DNA of 64,000 bases, from positions 124,001-188,000 of the forward strand of contig JAIWNE010000035.1 in the NCBI GenBank assembly GCA_025331445.1, given 5' to 3'. The position numbers and the translations under genes were made by a program. Numbering within the stretch: the stretch's first letter is position 1; each line of letters begins with the position of its first letter. Below are positions 9,714 through 20,213 of the stretch, one piece after another. The notes under the pieces are model-generated. The model was not told where the DNA came from, searched no databases, and saw only the letters and a program-made list of their open reading frames with translations. Origin of the DNA: Blakeslea trispora. Taxonomy: Eukaryota; Mucoromycota; Mucoromycetes; Mucorales; Choanephoraceae.

Positions 9714-11697
9714 ATGAATTCTCTCACTGACAGTAAGTCTACTCTTTATCCACAGCTTTGTTTCTAACAATCGTACTCTTTAGACAATAACTTTAAAAAA
9801 TACATAATTGATTCTCCAACCCCTTCACTTGAAGGCTGGTTAAAAAAGAACTACAACTGCTTCCTTGACCACGAATTTTCTTCTATCAAACATATCCAAA
9901 ATACTATTTTGGATTTTGCAAAGCAAAATATTGAAAATCATGATGTTGACATGAGCCTGAGCAAGATTTCTCTTGAACGCGTTTTCAACATGAATAAGGT
10001 AATACAAAAGAGGCTCGGGTTTCAGCTGTAAATTTAACTGTATTTGTGTTTAGAAAGTCAGTCCCAGCCAACGCCAAGCCATAAGAATGTGGTTTTTTAG
10101 CCTAGTAAGTCCAACAAAAGCAACGAGATGCACATCTAACATAATTTTTAGTACGAGAAGAAGGATGTGGAAGCCGTATGGGCAAAAATCAAAAGAACGA
10201 TTGAAAACATTGAGCACATGAATACAACAAACCCAGCAGCACAGCTAGACATAATGGCAGTAAAGCTGCTGCAGAAGTTTGACAGTTTGTCGGGCGATGA
10301 AATGGTTGTACTAAAGTAAGTAATAGAAAATATTTTAGTGTCTTGAGTTCTTGATTGATACTAATCAGTCAAATATAGATTGGCAATAAGCCATATTGTT
10401 GATTTGTTGAACGAAGACTTGCTGGATGTATACAGGGCATATGTTGATCCTTTGTTCTGGGATGTGCTGAGCTGCAGTGCCCAGCAGCCTAAAGAAGAAG
10501 ATGAAGAAGACATTGTTGTGCGAGAGGTGTTCGAAAAGCTGGTGAAGGTGTGTTATTGGCCTTTTCTACTTTCTTTTTTTTTTTAAGTTTTATGAAAAAT
10601 AACTCGAGTTGATTTCTATACAATAGATTTGCCAAGAAAAGCCATTGAAGAAAGCCAAGCTGGATATTGTCAAAGAAAGGGCAAAGATGATGGAAGAAGA
10701 AAGAGAGGACACTCTCAAGTATAACTTGTTGCTCATTTGTGACTTTTTGTAAGTGCTCTTTATTACACCAACTATTCAGTACTAATGCATACAAAAAAAA
10801 GATTGACAAATATCGGAGAATGGGCCAACGAGCAAGATGACACGGAAGCTGAGGTTGTAGAAAGACTTAGCCAAATGCTAAGACTTTTGTTCATGAACAC
10901 CAAGCTGACGGTCAAGACGTAAGTTTCCTTTTTCTGCTTACTCTAAATCAACCTTTACCAATCCTTTTCTTTTCTTCTTTTTTAATAGAGGTGAAGTGGG
11001 TGCAAGATGCACCAAATCATCAAGAACAAGCCACGAAGCCAGTTATTCGGGAGGATGCTCTTCTTCCTACTACCGCGGAAGCACATCGAGTACACCAAAG
11101 AACATATATGGCCGAAAAGTTGACTTGACCATTCGAGGTGAAAAGAAGATTGAGCTGGCCTTGTGTGAATTCAAGGCATTCAACAATGCGGCAATAATCA
11201 AGAAGCAAGAAGGCAAGACAATTCGTTTGAACCATTGTGTTCTTGAAGAGATGAAGGAGAAGAATATGTCGCCGAAGATTATGGCTTTTACTTGGGGAGG
11301 TAACGTATGCATGCACTCTGGCAAAGAGTAAAAGTTTAACTTATCTTTTTTCTTTTGGGTAAAATAAGGCAATGTTGGTGAAATGTTTGTCTTGGAGGAG
11401 AAAGATGGTCTCTTTGTTGCTTCATCAATTATGAACAACTTGATCTTCCCTTCTGACGTTCGTCAGATCAACGAGCGTTTTGTGAATACAATGATTTGCT
11501 TTTGCTCCTGGAGAGTATGTTTGTATTCTGTTCTAGTTTCTCTCAAGACAACTAACATATTTACTTATTTTTAGAGGCACTTGATACAATTGAATGAAGA
11601 AGCCTTCGTGGCCTACACCACCACAGCCACAAGCAGTAGAAAACGAAAAGAATACTTGACATGCCTTACACCAAGACATGACTCAAGTAAACACTAG
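9714..11697 (+). CDS. Intact orphan multi-exon protein with PD-(D/E)XK-like signature
   Basis: Ten exons join in phase to 478 residues: 9714-9732, 9784-9998, 10054-10104, 10152-10315, 10379-10547, 10627-10748, 10802-10918, 10989-11299, 11369-11514 and 11575-11697. The N-terminal two thirds are helical with no known domain. In exon 8, GRKVDLTIRG followed by ELALCEFKAF has the D...E-x-K spacing of a PD-(D/E)XK nuclease core. A basic Ser/Arg stretch lies just upstream and a Lys/Arg-rich tail (SSRKRKEYL) may be nuclear-directing. A 73-bp piece of exon 4 recurs at 22594-22666, so the gene or its locus was copied. I associate such proteins with expanded, poorly described families of Mucorales (memory, not a search). 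The nuclease fold is inference; catalytic activity is unproven. Confidence 0.7.
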
Positions 11698-11800
11698 TTT
11701 CGTCTTTCTTTCTGTCTGTCTCTCTGCCTGTATGTCTGCCTCTCTGCCTGTTTGTTTGTCTCTTTGTCTGTCTGTCTGCTTTTTTTGTATATAATAAAAT
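11698..11800. repeat. Pyrimidine-rich microsatellite (CTGT/CTGC-type)
   Basis: An interrupted run of CTGT, CTCT and CTGC words at 11704-11782, just after the stop codon of the orphan gene, so probably in its 3' UTR. It produces low-complexity open frames on the opposite strand that are not genes. Confidence 0.7.
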
Positions 11801-11801
11801 T

Positions 11802-12031
11802 TGTTTGTTGTAAAGTATTAGCAAAACTAATTGATACCCTTGTACATTTAAACTTGATATCGCTATAGCAGTACCGCAAAGCATCAGACCTTTATTGATG
11901 GCATCTTCACATACATTGACGATTGCAAAGTCACACCGATTAAAGCTAGAGTGCATCCATTTTAAAATGTGCAAAATAAAGTTCGAAAATCTACAAAAAG
12001 TAGAAACTCTATCTGCTCTCTCAAAACCCAA
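11802..12031 (-). pseudogene. Unknown coding remnant on minus strand
   Basis: A minus-strand frame starts MGFERADRVSTF and continues with a stretch of good coding character (NRCDFAIVNVCEDAIN, LMLCGTAIAISSLN) before running into the microsatellite. It resembles the end of a larger protein and sits tail-to-tail with the orphan gene. I do not recognise it; no start-proximal promoter or splice partner was found. Confidence 0.25.
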
Positions 12032-12165
12032 CCTTTTTCGATCGAACGAATCATTATATTGTTTATTTTGATGATTAGAATAAGGCAGTGATTTTCGTTT
12101 TTCAAATTAGATATTCTGTTTTATTAGAGTCGAAAGTTTGTCAACCGCCCAGCCAAAATATATAA

Positions 12166-12450
12166 TTTTTTTTATGGATGAAAATTTTATTCTATTAAAA
12201 CTCATCAAAATAAATATATGCACAGCAAGTGTGTTAAACAGGGACTTGCTGATAGGGGGGGCTTTGAGAAGGTAGCAGTAATCTAAATGATTTCACTATC
12301 TGTTTTCGTATATGATTGGCAATAGGAATTGGCTCAAATGGGACGCCTTCAAAATGTAACTGCCAGTGCGCACACCAAACGCCAAAGCCAAAATATAAAT
12401 ATGCCGCTACTAAATTAAGACTTTTAATAAATCCCATACTCGCGGGTTTG
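12166..12450 (-). mobile_element. LINE 3'-end fragment, minus strand
   Basis: The minus-strand frame 12437-12234 reads NLVAAYLYFGFGVWCAHWQL and then HFEGVPFEPI. This parallels the last part of the 12.5-kb LINE (LLIGFTLHSIWCAYRTLVF, then DNCPFSPDI). An AATAAA signal and an A-tail (T-run 12166-12173 on plus) mark its 3' end. It is only about 290 bp long and strongly 5'-truncated. Its broken end lies about 40 bp from the insertion point of the large LINE. Confidence 0.6.
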
Positions 12451-12489
12451 TGATTAGGTAGTACGATTTATCACATATGTAAAGTATAG

Positions 12490-12500
12490 TATTTGATGTC
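12490..12500. repeat. Target-site duplication, left copy (TATTTGATGTC)
   Basis: This 11-bp word directly precedes the first codon of LINE ORF1 and recurs at 18184-18194 after the A-tail. That is the expected outcome of target-primed reverse transcription. Confidence 0.85.
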
Positions 12501-13916
12501 ATGGCTTCTTCCGCTAATATACACAAAGGGGCTTTTCAACCCCTGACAACCTTCAAAACGACACGAAAGTCTTGGGTCGATGCTGTGAATGCAGGCATCA
12601 AACGCATCTCTTCCAAGACAGTCGACCCATCTACTATTAAGCCTACTGCTGAGCTTGGGCACCTCACAGATAGCGCTGAACGTGATGCCTATCGTTATGT
12701 CGCGAGATCTTTTTTAAAAGGGATCCTTCCAAATTCTCTTCTCGCCGGTATTACGCACATCAATAATATGGACAGCTTTATTGACGAACTTTTCGAGTTT
12801 TGTGGTAGTAAAAAACACCTATGGCTCGTCTCTGAATCACCCCGCCGGGAATACTCTCGAGTTTTTGCTGAATTTGTTGTTTCTCCTCTAAAATATTTTA
12901 CAATCCAACGTGAAGGTCTACATCTGAAGACCTTGGGCAAGATATTGGCTTTTTCTTCTCTCTCATCTTCTTCTGAGATTTTAAAGGTTACACTTTCAAG
13001 TCTTCCTGCTCAATACGGGTGCGGAGACGGTAGCTTAGCTCAGCTTCATCGTGACATGAACCAAAATCTTAAACATTTTGGCAGAGTGATTAATTGTCGT
13101 ATTATCACCAACTCAAAGGGAATTTTTGCAGGCAACAGTTATGTTGTCCTTGAGATTAAGTCTTCTGAGACATCAGACACTTCTTTTCGTTCCTTATCCC
13201 ATTTAATCGATTGGTCTTATCAGCCTTTCGGTTACTCATATGAATCTGAACTAGTATCACTCAATGATTTCGAAAGGGTTCAGGTTAAGGCTACTTGGGC
13301 TTCAATGCCTTCTTTCTGCCGTTATTGTCATAGTTCTGAACATGCCTTAGCTGATTGTATTACAAGACGCAAAGCTACTACCTGCTACAATTGTAATGCA
13401 ACAGGTCACATCTCGCGAGTTTGTCCCAGGAAGAACATTGGTACAGGAAAGAAAAGCAAGACACCTGTCCCCATTGTTACTGAGCCTGTTCGACAGGTGG
13501 CGAATAACTCGGCTTTTATGGAAGTTTCCGCAATAAGTAGTTCTACTTCGCCCTCTTTGAACCCTTCCTTACCTGCTAACTCTGAGCTTGAGAATTCATT
13601 CATGGACCAATCGACACCTTCAGACGGATCAGTCAAGAAGGTCACACTATTGTTAAATCCTACTCGTCAGTCTCAGCGTTTATTTGAGCGCCATTCTTCT
13701 TTTGAGATTCAAGATTGTGTCCCTACTCAGACATCTTTATCTTCATCTCAAGCAATGTGTAAGCACTGTGGACTGCAGGGGCATAGTCGCACCAATAGCA
13801 AGCACTGCCTTAAGAACCCTAAATACTTAAACGAACTTACCCCCTCTCTGGAGCCTTCCCTCTTTGACAAATCTGATTTGGATATTGATATGGATGATTC
13901 GCTTCCAGTTACCTAA
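12501..13916 (+). CDS. LINE ORF1, Gag-like RNA-binding protein with CCHC knuckles
   Basis: This is an intact frame of 471 residues. Residues near 274-320 hold two CX2CX4HX4C zinc knuckles (CRYCHSSEHALADC and CYNCNATGHISRVC). A third, longer one (CKHCGLQGHSRTNSKHC) lies near residue 420. ORF1 proteins of this type coat the element RNA. The N-terminal 270 residues have no motif I can name. The ATG at 12501 is used because the target duplication ends at 12500 and the frame is closed upstream. The frame is unbroken although ORF2 is badly damaged, which suggests the copy is not very old or that breaks cluster in ORF2. Confidence 0.85.
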   Translation: MASSANIHKGAFQPLTTFKTTRKSWVDAVNAGIKRISSKTVDPSTIKPTAELGHLTDSAERDAYRYVARSFLKGILPNSLLAGITHINNMDSFIDELFEFCGSKKHLWLVSESPRREYSRVFAEFVVSPLKYFTIQREGLHLKTLGKILAFSSLSSSSEILKVTLSSLPAQYGCGDGSLAQLHRDMNQNLKHFGRVINCRIITNSKGIFAGNSYVVLEIKSSETSDTSFRSLSHLIDWSYQPFGYSYESELVSLNDFERVQVKATWASMPSFCRYCHSSEHALADCITRRKATTCYNCNATGHISRVCPRKNIGTGKKSKTPVPIVTEPVRQVANNSAFMEVSAISSSTSPSLNPSLPANSELENSFMDQSTPSDGSVKKVTLLLNPTRQSQRLFERHSSFEIQDCVPTQTSLSSSQAMCKHCGLQGHSRTNSKHCLKNPKYLNELTPSLEPSLFDKSDLDIDMDDSLPVT

Positions 13917-14073
13917 TTACCTTCTATTGTTGAATTTGAGTCAGGCACCGACTCGCTCCTGGGTGACCAACCCTCCTCTCAATAATCTAATGAGTTTTGA
14001 AAACCTATCCTCTCTGCTCCTTTATAACCCCTCCTTATCATCCTCACCCTCTCGCCGTCCTGTTCACCTTAAA

Positions 14074-17000
14074 ATGGGGACTCTTAACTGTCGTAGTATT
14101 GCTAAGACAGCCAACCCTAACGTTCGTTCATCTTTCATCCACCATTTGCGCACACACTCCTTTGATATTTTAGCTCTCCAAGAAACGCACACTGACGATG
14201 TGCTCTTGCAACAAACACTTCATCAACAATTTCAAGCTCAAAACAGCATCTGGTCCGCTCATTGCGGTCTGGTCTGTTTCATCCAGATATTGAATTTTCT
14301 AACTCCTTCATCAGTCGCTGTGGTCGTCTTATCAATACATCCATTACCCATCGCTCAAATCTTTTTGATTCATTCACCCTCACAGTTGTCTACTTTCCTG
14401 CTAATAGTTGTGAACGATCAAGCTTTCCCACCTCAGCTTCTATAAATACTTTCTTCTCTCCCACACCATCACGGCAAGTAATTCTGGGTGATTTTAACTA
14501 TTCATATGCCAACCACTTCCTTAGTCTTCCTCATAGAGCACCCCAAGAATGGCTTGAATATATTGATCGGTTTTTCATATACGCCATCACTTCTACTGGC
14601 CAGCTTGCATTGCCCACCTTTCAGAACCATAGAGGTACTTCGTGTATTGATTACGGTTTTGTTACAAAAGATATGCTTTCAAGTGTCCTGTATAATCGCA
14701 ATCAAGTTGACTTTTTGCCTATTGAGTGGACGGATCATAGGCTATTATCACTACACTTCCGTCTCCAGTCATCATCCTCTCCTTCTTCTTCTGCTACCTC
14801 TATAGGTAACGGTTTCTGGAAAGCGCACCCTTGACTAGCCAATGATGTTACCTTTTAGGTGAAGCTGAACTCCCGCTTGTCCGAGGCAGCAGCTAATTTT
14901 CCTTTACATCTTTCTAACTCCCTTAAATGGGAACATTTGAAGCATATCACCGCCAAAACAGCAAGAGCATATTCTCGCCGTCAAGCTTATACCCTTTCTC
15001 GCGCCGAAGCTCTGCTTCAAAGAAAGCGATCTAAGATTGAATCGAATTTGATCCGTGATCCATCTTTGTACTCTGAACTTTCTCCTTTGTTACAAGTAGT
15101 ACAAGAGCAACTGTCATCTTTACAACATTACCATGTGGAAAATTTGGCTTTGAAGGCGGGTATCCGATGGCGTGAAAAAGGAGAACTTTCTGCAGGATAC
15201 CTTAAGTGAACTGCCTCGGCAAGACTCTCTAAGACCATTATCCCTCCACTCTAGCATCCAGCTTTGAACCATGTTTGTCAAACCAAAGAGGAAATGCTTG
15301 ATTCAGCTTTTGCCTTTTATGATAAACTCTATTTTCCGGTACCAATTGACGTCGATGCTGTTGAATCTCTTTTGAACTCGATACCTTCGTCGGCTCATAT
15401 TTCTAATTCTGATTCTACCTTACTGCTTGAGAGGATTACTCTTGATGAATTAGTAGACGCTTTTTCCTGTTGTCCTTCTGCCAGCAGCCCCGAATTAGAT
15501 GGATTACCTCACGAAATCATCAAGCTGATTGTAGTCCATCCATCCTGCCGCGTAATTGCCCTGCAGGTTTTCAATGACGCTTTACTCTATGGCATCTTTC
15601 CTCCGTCTTGGTTGTCTACTTCTGTTTGTCTACTGCCGAAGAAGGGAGATTTGACAGATCTAAAGAATTGGCGTCCAATTCCCTTGATCAACACTGAAGC
15701 GAAGATTTTTACCCGTATCCTGAATGCGCGCTTTCTTTTAGTTACAGATGACCTAATCGATCCCTACCAGTCTGACTTTGTTCGAGGCCGTTTCATCGCT
15801 GACAACGGTCTTTTGATGAAGTTGCTGATGGAGCATGCCCGCCTCACTCGCTCCCCTGCGATCGCTTTACTTTTGGATCAAGAGAAAGCTTATAATCGGG
15901 TGCATCCCCAATATCTACAGCTTGTACTGGAACGTTTCGGTTTTCCTTCAGCAATCATTAACAGCATCACCTCGCTCTTCTTCTCCATCCAATTGTCTGT
16001 CAATGTCAACGGCTTTCACTCACCTTCTGTCTTACAAAGGCAACGCCTACGATAGGGAGATCCGCTCTCGCCGGTTCTGTTCAACCTAGCTTTCAAACCT
16101 CCTTTGAGGTCTATTCTTTCCTTCCCACTTTTAAACGGGATTTTTCTGCCTTCTTCCTTGACGTCCTCACTAACTCTTGAGTCGGATCCGACTAAATTGC
16201 TCGCCAACGCTGATGATATCGCCTGTTTTCTTAACAATAACAGCGAACTCGAACACCTTCTCTCCTTGTTGTCTACCTACTCTAGGGCTTCCAACGCACA
16301 AGTCAACTATCACAAGACTCAGGCTCTTTCCTTTTCTGGTATTCGAAGTCAAGTTATGGCCAATTGGGCTTCTCCCTTAACGGAGGGCCACATTACTCAA
16401 TTGCATGACTCTTCTTCTGTTGGTCCTATAATTTAATTGGGTTATCCCTTGTTCACCTCCTCTCACCAGCGAGACTTTTTTCTCTTCTCTTTACTTGAGA
16501 AGATCAGTGCTGCTTGTGATATTCATAAGGGTCGTCAATTATCAGTTCAAGACCGAGTTACCGTAACGAACTCGCTGATTCTATCGAAGCCTTGGCATGT
16601 TCTCCGTGCGGTCTCTGTACCTTTATTCTTCTTTGATAACCTCCGATCCATTATTTCGGCATTCATATCATACCGTATTTTTCCACGGCTGAACTACTTT
16701 ACTATGTGCCTGCCAAGATCGAAAGGCAGCTTAGGTTTGCTGAACGCACAACAACAACAAGGCGCTCTCCAATTTAGATGGTTAGTTCCATTCCTTGCCA
16801 ATTTTCAAATTGACACTGCGTCATCGGCCTTTTCGTTGGATCCTGATTCTACTACAATTTCATCTATTGTCTTGACCCGCATGTTGAATTTCTTTTATCA
16901 TCATGTTTTAGACTCTCTGGACTATCGCTTACCCTTCTTGTTCCCTGCTCTACGCCCACAGCCTCTCAAAAACATTAACAGCGCCTTTTCGCTGCTTTTC

Positions 17001-18015
17001 AGAGTTGTGAACTCTCTGTCGCACCTGTTTGAACCGGTTGTTGTCACTGCTGCCATTGTCTTCAGTTGTCACACCGAGTGCTTTAACTCATGTCCCCAAA
17101 CAGCTTTACTCTTTTCTGGTGTCATTCTTGTACGAGCATAATCCTGAAGGGGACTTCTGCCTTCGTCCTATTGCCTCTCGCACGCGCTTGGTTTGTTACC
17201 CTACTTTGTGCAGACATTTACACCGAATGGTCAGTACCAATGTCGTCAAGTTAGCTGAATTCCTCATCCGCGCCTTTATTCCTCCTCGCTTTGCTGTCTT
17301 AGGCCGTCATCCTTTTACTCCTGTCTCTGACCATCGTTGATTTGACCTACATCCGTTCCTCTCTTGCCTCCGTTTGAATTTGCCATCTTCTGTTTCTCTG
17401 CTCACAAAACTACTCTACCGGAGTATGTGCTTGCACACTACCGCCAAGCCATCCTCTCTCCCCTCTTTGCTGGTGCAATCTTGAGGGTTTTTTTGGCAAA
17501 TTCCTCTACCCCACCATTCTCGTACCATCTGGTTCCGTACCATACATGAAAAGATTCCTACTCGGAAGATCATGCATGATTGGCTCCAGGCTACATTTCC
17601 TTCTTCGGCCTGTCCAGTTTGTGATCATGCAGTGAAGGATTTAGACCACTTTGTCTTTTCTTGCCCTCCAAAGATCCAAGTTTGACAACGGGTGTGGCAT
17701 ACTTTCTTCGATAGCTCTTTGGATTTGTCTGTTGACAATCTTTCGTTGAAACAAGCCATCCTCAAGTTCGAACTTCCACCTCTCTCCACCTCTGCTCACT
17801 CGTTCTCTCATTTCGCTTCCCTGCTTATTGGCTTTACATTACACAGTATATGGTGCGCCTATCGGACTCTTGTTTTTGATAATTGTCCCTTCTCGCCTGA
17901 CATTGTTTACACCACAATTCTTGCTTCCATTTATACCACGACACAAGAGTCCCTTGTTGCCAAGAGCATCCCGCATCGCCCGCTTCCCCCACTTTTACTC
18001 GATGACCATGTTTAG
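14074..18015 (+). pseudogene. LINE ORF2: endonuclease-reverse transcriptase, multiply frameshifted
   Basis: Blocks in order are: AP endonuclease start (MGTLNCRSIAKT at 14074, FDILALQETHTDD); a frame break near 14250; endonuclease motifs LGDFN (about 14490) and WTDHRLLSLHF (about 14730); stops near 14834 and 15209; RT core 15264-16055 with NWRPIPLINTEAKIFTR, FVRGRFIADNG and LLDQEKAYNRV; a break near 16050 that shifts the QGDPLSP block; the active-site loop at about 16200 reading NADD where YADD or FADD is expected; thumb blocks 16437-17141; and the zinc-binding end near 17520-17690 (CPVCDHAVKDLDHFVFSCP). The final frame closes at 18015. The changed active-site residue and the breaks make it non-functional. 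Confidence 0.8.
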
Positions 18016-18183
18016 GCATCTCTTTTTCAGTTTTCATCTTCTTTTCTACTTTTATTCTCTCATATAACTAACCAAAACACAAAACCCCCTAAAAACATTT
18101 CAAAATGACAAAACCCAAAAACATAGTTATGACTTGCCATGCAAGCAATTAATAAAAGTGAGCCTTTGTGCCCCTAAAAAAAA

Positions 18184-18194
18184 TATTTGATGTC
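18184..18194. repeat. Target-site duplication, right copy (TATTTGATGTC)
   Basis: Identical to 12490-12500, directly after the A-run that ends the LINE. Confidence 0.85.
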
Positions 18195-18265
18195 GAGTTT
18201 TGTGCCACGCTTTCTATTTCCTTTCCCTTTCTTTCCATCTTTTTTTTTTTCAATACAATATCAAA

Positions 18266-18940
18266 ATGCCTAAAGTTAAAGCCAATATCAATAGATTACA
18301 GAACTTGAGAAAGTCTTCCGCTAAGGCTTCCGGTGAAAATCAGGAGACTTTAACTGTTGCCGAGCTAATGGAAGTTGATGTCCCTGTCCCTTCTGCTTTT
18401 GACAAGTTGAAGTGGAACAAAGCAGCTGAAGAAAAAGTCAACAAGTATCGCCACGGTATAACAGTTACCAAGCGTCATGAGCAGCGTCCACGTGCTCAAA
18501 ATCGTAGAGATACTAAGGAATCAGAAAAAATGACAAGATTCTTTGCATCATCAACTAATGTCGAAGAACAAAATGTAGTTGAAGTAGAAAAGCAGTTTTC
18601 CCTGGATACTCTCCAAAGAGCTTTGGAAAGGTGACATCTTTGATCAATCCAGAAATTGGTCAAGATTCACCCCATCAAAAAGCAGGAACCTATGAAAGCG
18701 TCAGGCTTCTCGTTGTAAAGATGTACTTGAACCTTCGTGTTAACAGTGGTATGATGATCGTGGAGGCATCACGTGAGACTTCGAAGTTCTTCTGGCCTGA
18801 TTCGCCACTGAGCTACAGAAGTCGAAAAATAAGACAGGATGTACATGAGTTCATTGAAAAAGGTAGTCTTGCGCCTTCAATGCAAGGCAAGCATTCAAAG
18901 CATTTTTCTTTGTTGTACGACAACGATTGTTGTATGTAGC
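18266..18940 (+). pseudogene. N-terminal part of a DNA-transposase-like gene, broken
   Basis: The first frame (18266-18634) starts MPKVKANINRLQNL and is basic with an acidic patch (VAELMEVDVPVP). A frame change at about 18628 leads into NPEIGQDSPHQKAGTYE and SYRSRKIRQDVHEFIEKGSL, then QGKHSKHFSLLYDND, which closes at 18940. The acidic 'E-L-M-E-V-D' patch is also near the start of the transposase at 45651. I recognise the overall layout as the DNA-binding half of a Mucorales DDE transposase family, but the assignment is from memory. The catalytic half is missing. Confidence 0.4.
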
Positions 18941-19215
18941 CTACATTTTACTCCATCTGAGACATTATCTAGATCTGAGCGGGTACCTAGCTACACGACC
19001 CTTTATTATTCATAGCCAGATTGACACTTAGCACAGTCTAAATAAAAGATCGGATCACACTTCATTTACGTCAGGACATTTGAATCGAAACAATTGCGCC
19101 AATGGTAACCTTTGGTAAATGCGCAATAGGTATCAACCTTTATCCAAAGCACCCGATTAGCTATCATCAATTGCACTCAGTTTAAATAAGGATTGCTACT
19201 CAGTTATCATGAAAG
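18941..19215. other. AT-rich gap between two broken genes
   Basis: Nothing recognisable apart from the approach to the TATA box at 19216. Confidence 0.3.
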
Positions 19216-19223
19216 TATAAATA
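19216..19223 (+). promoter_or_regulatory. TATA box of truncated nuclease-like gene
   Basis: TATAAATA lies about 140 bp upstream of the likely ATG at 19360 of the truncated gene that follows. Confidence 0.45.
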
Positions 19224-19359
19224 GAAGGCACATATTTGAAATAAACGCAGATCAGATTCATATCTATCTTTTGGCCGTTCAGGTTCTAATCACTTCTCTG
19301 TTTTCACGCTTTTACTTGTTTTATTTGTGCCAGGTTATATTCTCGGATATAACAACGAT

Positions 19360-20213
19360 GTCAAAACACGAGTTTTTGCACATTTTATCACTTTTTCTTT
19401 AGTCTCGTAGTCCTCCGAGCGAGGATGTTTTTGCATTTTCAACTGATACAAAAATTACCAACATAATCTATAAGCAGGCTGTGGAAGCAGCAAGATGCAA
19501 GCTAAATTATACAAAGGATTTAAGCAAGCAAGAGTTAGTGTTTAAATAGTTTGAATTGAATGAGGCATTACCGACATTTTCCATAGTTTGCTGTACTTTC
19601 GTATCTTGGATTTTAGCCCCAAAAAAAGGCCAAACCTTTACTTAATGTGTTTAACGAGACTGACTACAATAGGTTCAAAGCTGAATTTACTACAAAAATA
19701 CCAATAAGTATTTATGTCGGCAATACTTTCAAGAGCTACTTGGCTAGAGTTGAAAAAACAAAAAACAAGAAGCAGATGATAAAACTCATTAAAGAAGAAG
19801 CTATGACTGCAGGTGATACTAAAGGTAGCCAAAGAAAGCTCTGGGTGTTGAAGGTGATGAAACTGTTTTATGTTATTCTTACTTCTTTAGACTTTGCAAA
19901 CGAAGATTTTTACCTGTATTTTGTCCTCTCCCCCAATGTTTAAAAACTTGCTACTTAACAATCCTCGTAATTACCTCATTTTTGGAGAAACAAACTAAAA
20001 GGCTAAAGCTATTGAAGTTAATCGATACTTGGATGATGACGAGAGACGTTTTTCTGGACCAGATACTGACCTCATAATCAAAGACAAGAAGTACAATTTA
20101 AAAATAATGACAGTAGAAATTTCCGGTTCACCACAAAAAGTAAATCAAACACATTTTCTGGAAGATAGGAACAAGACGGCCAAGAACTCAAAAGCAATGT
20201 TTAGCATATTTTC
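19360..20213 (+). pseudogene. Truncated PD-(D/E)XK-like gene, cut by duplication breakpoint
   Basis: A likely start (MSKHEFLHILSLFL) is followed by pieces in changing frames: SRSPPSEDVFAFSTDTK, then FNETDYNRFKAEFTTKIP, and RYLDDDERRFSGPDTDLI with KIMTVEISGSPQKVN and THFLEDRNKTAKNSKAMF. The GPDTDL...VEIS pair has the spacing of a PD-(D/E)XK core but with Ser in place of the catalytic Lys. Some frame changes may be short introns that I could not resolve. The coding sequence stops at 20213, the first base of duplicated segment 1, so its 3' part was lost in the rearrangement. Confidence 0.5.

Larger units (their letters stand above)
12501..18183 (+). mobile_element. Nearly complete LINE (non-LTR retrotransposon), decayed
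   Basis: A 5.7-kb element with ORF1, an ORF2 of endonuclease, reverse transcriptase and zinc-binding end, a 3' UTR with AATAAA at about 18152, and a short A-tail (18176-18183). Identical 11-bp duplications flank it. The element starts with the ATG of ORF1: there is no 5' UTR between the duplication and the start codon. It is C-rich on the sense strand, unlike the host. ORF1 is intact, but ORF2 carries at least five frame breaks, so the copy cannot move by itself. It landed about 80 bp upstream of the transposase fragment that starts at 18266. Confidence 0.88.

Noticed and set aside
11666..11800. Minus-strand frames rich in RQTDRQ-like repeats
   Set aside because: They arise from the CTGT/CTGC microsatellite.
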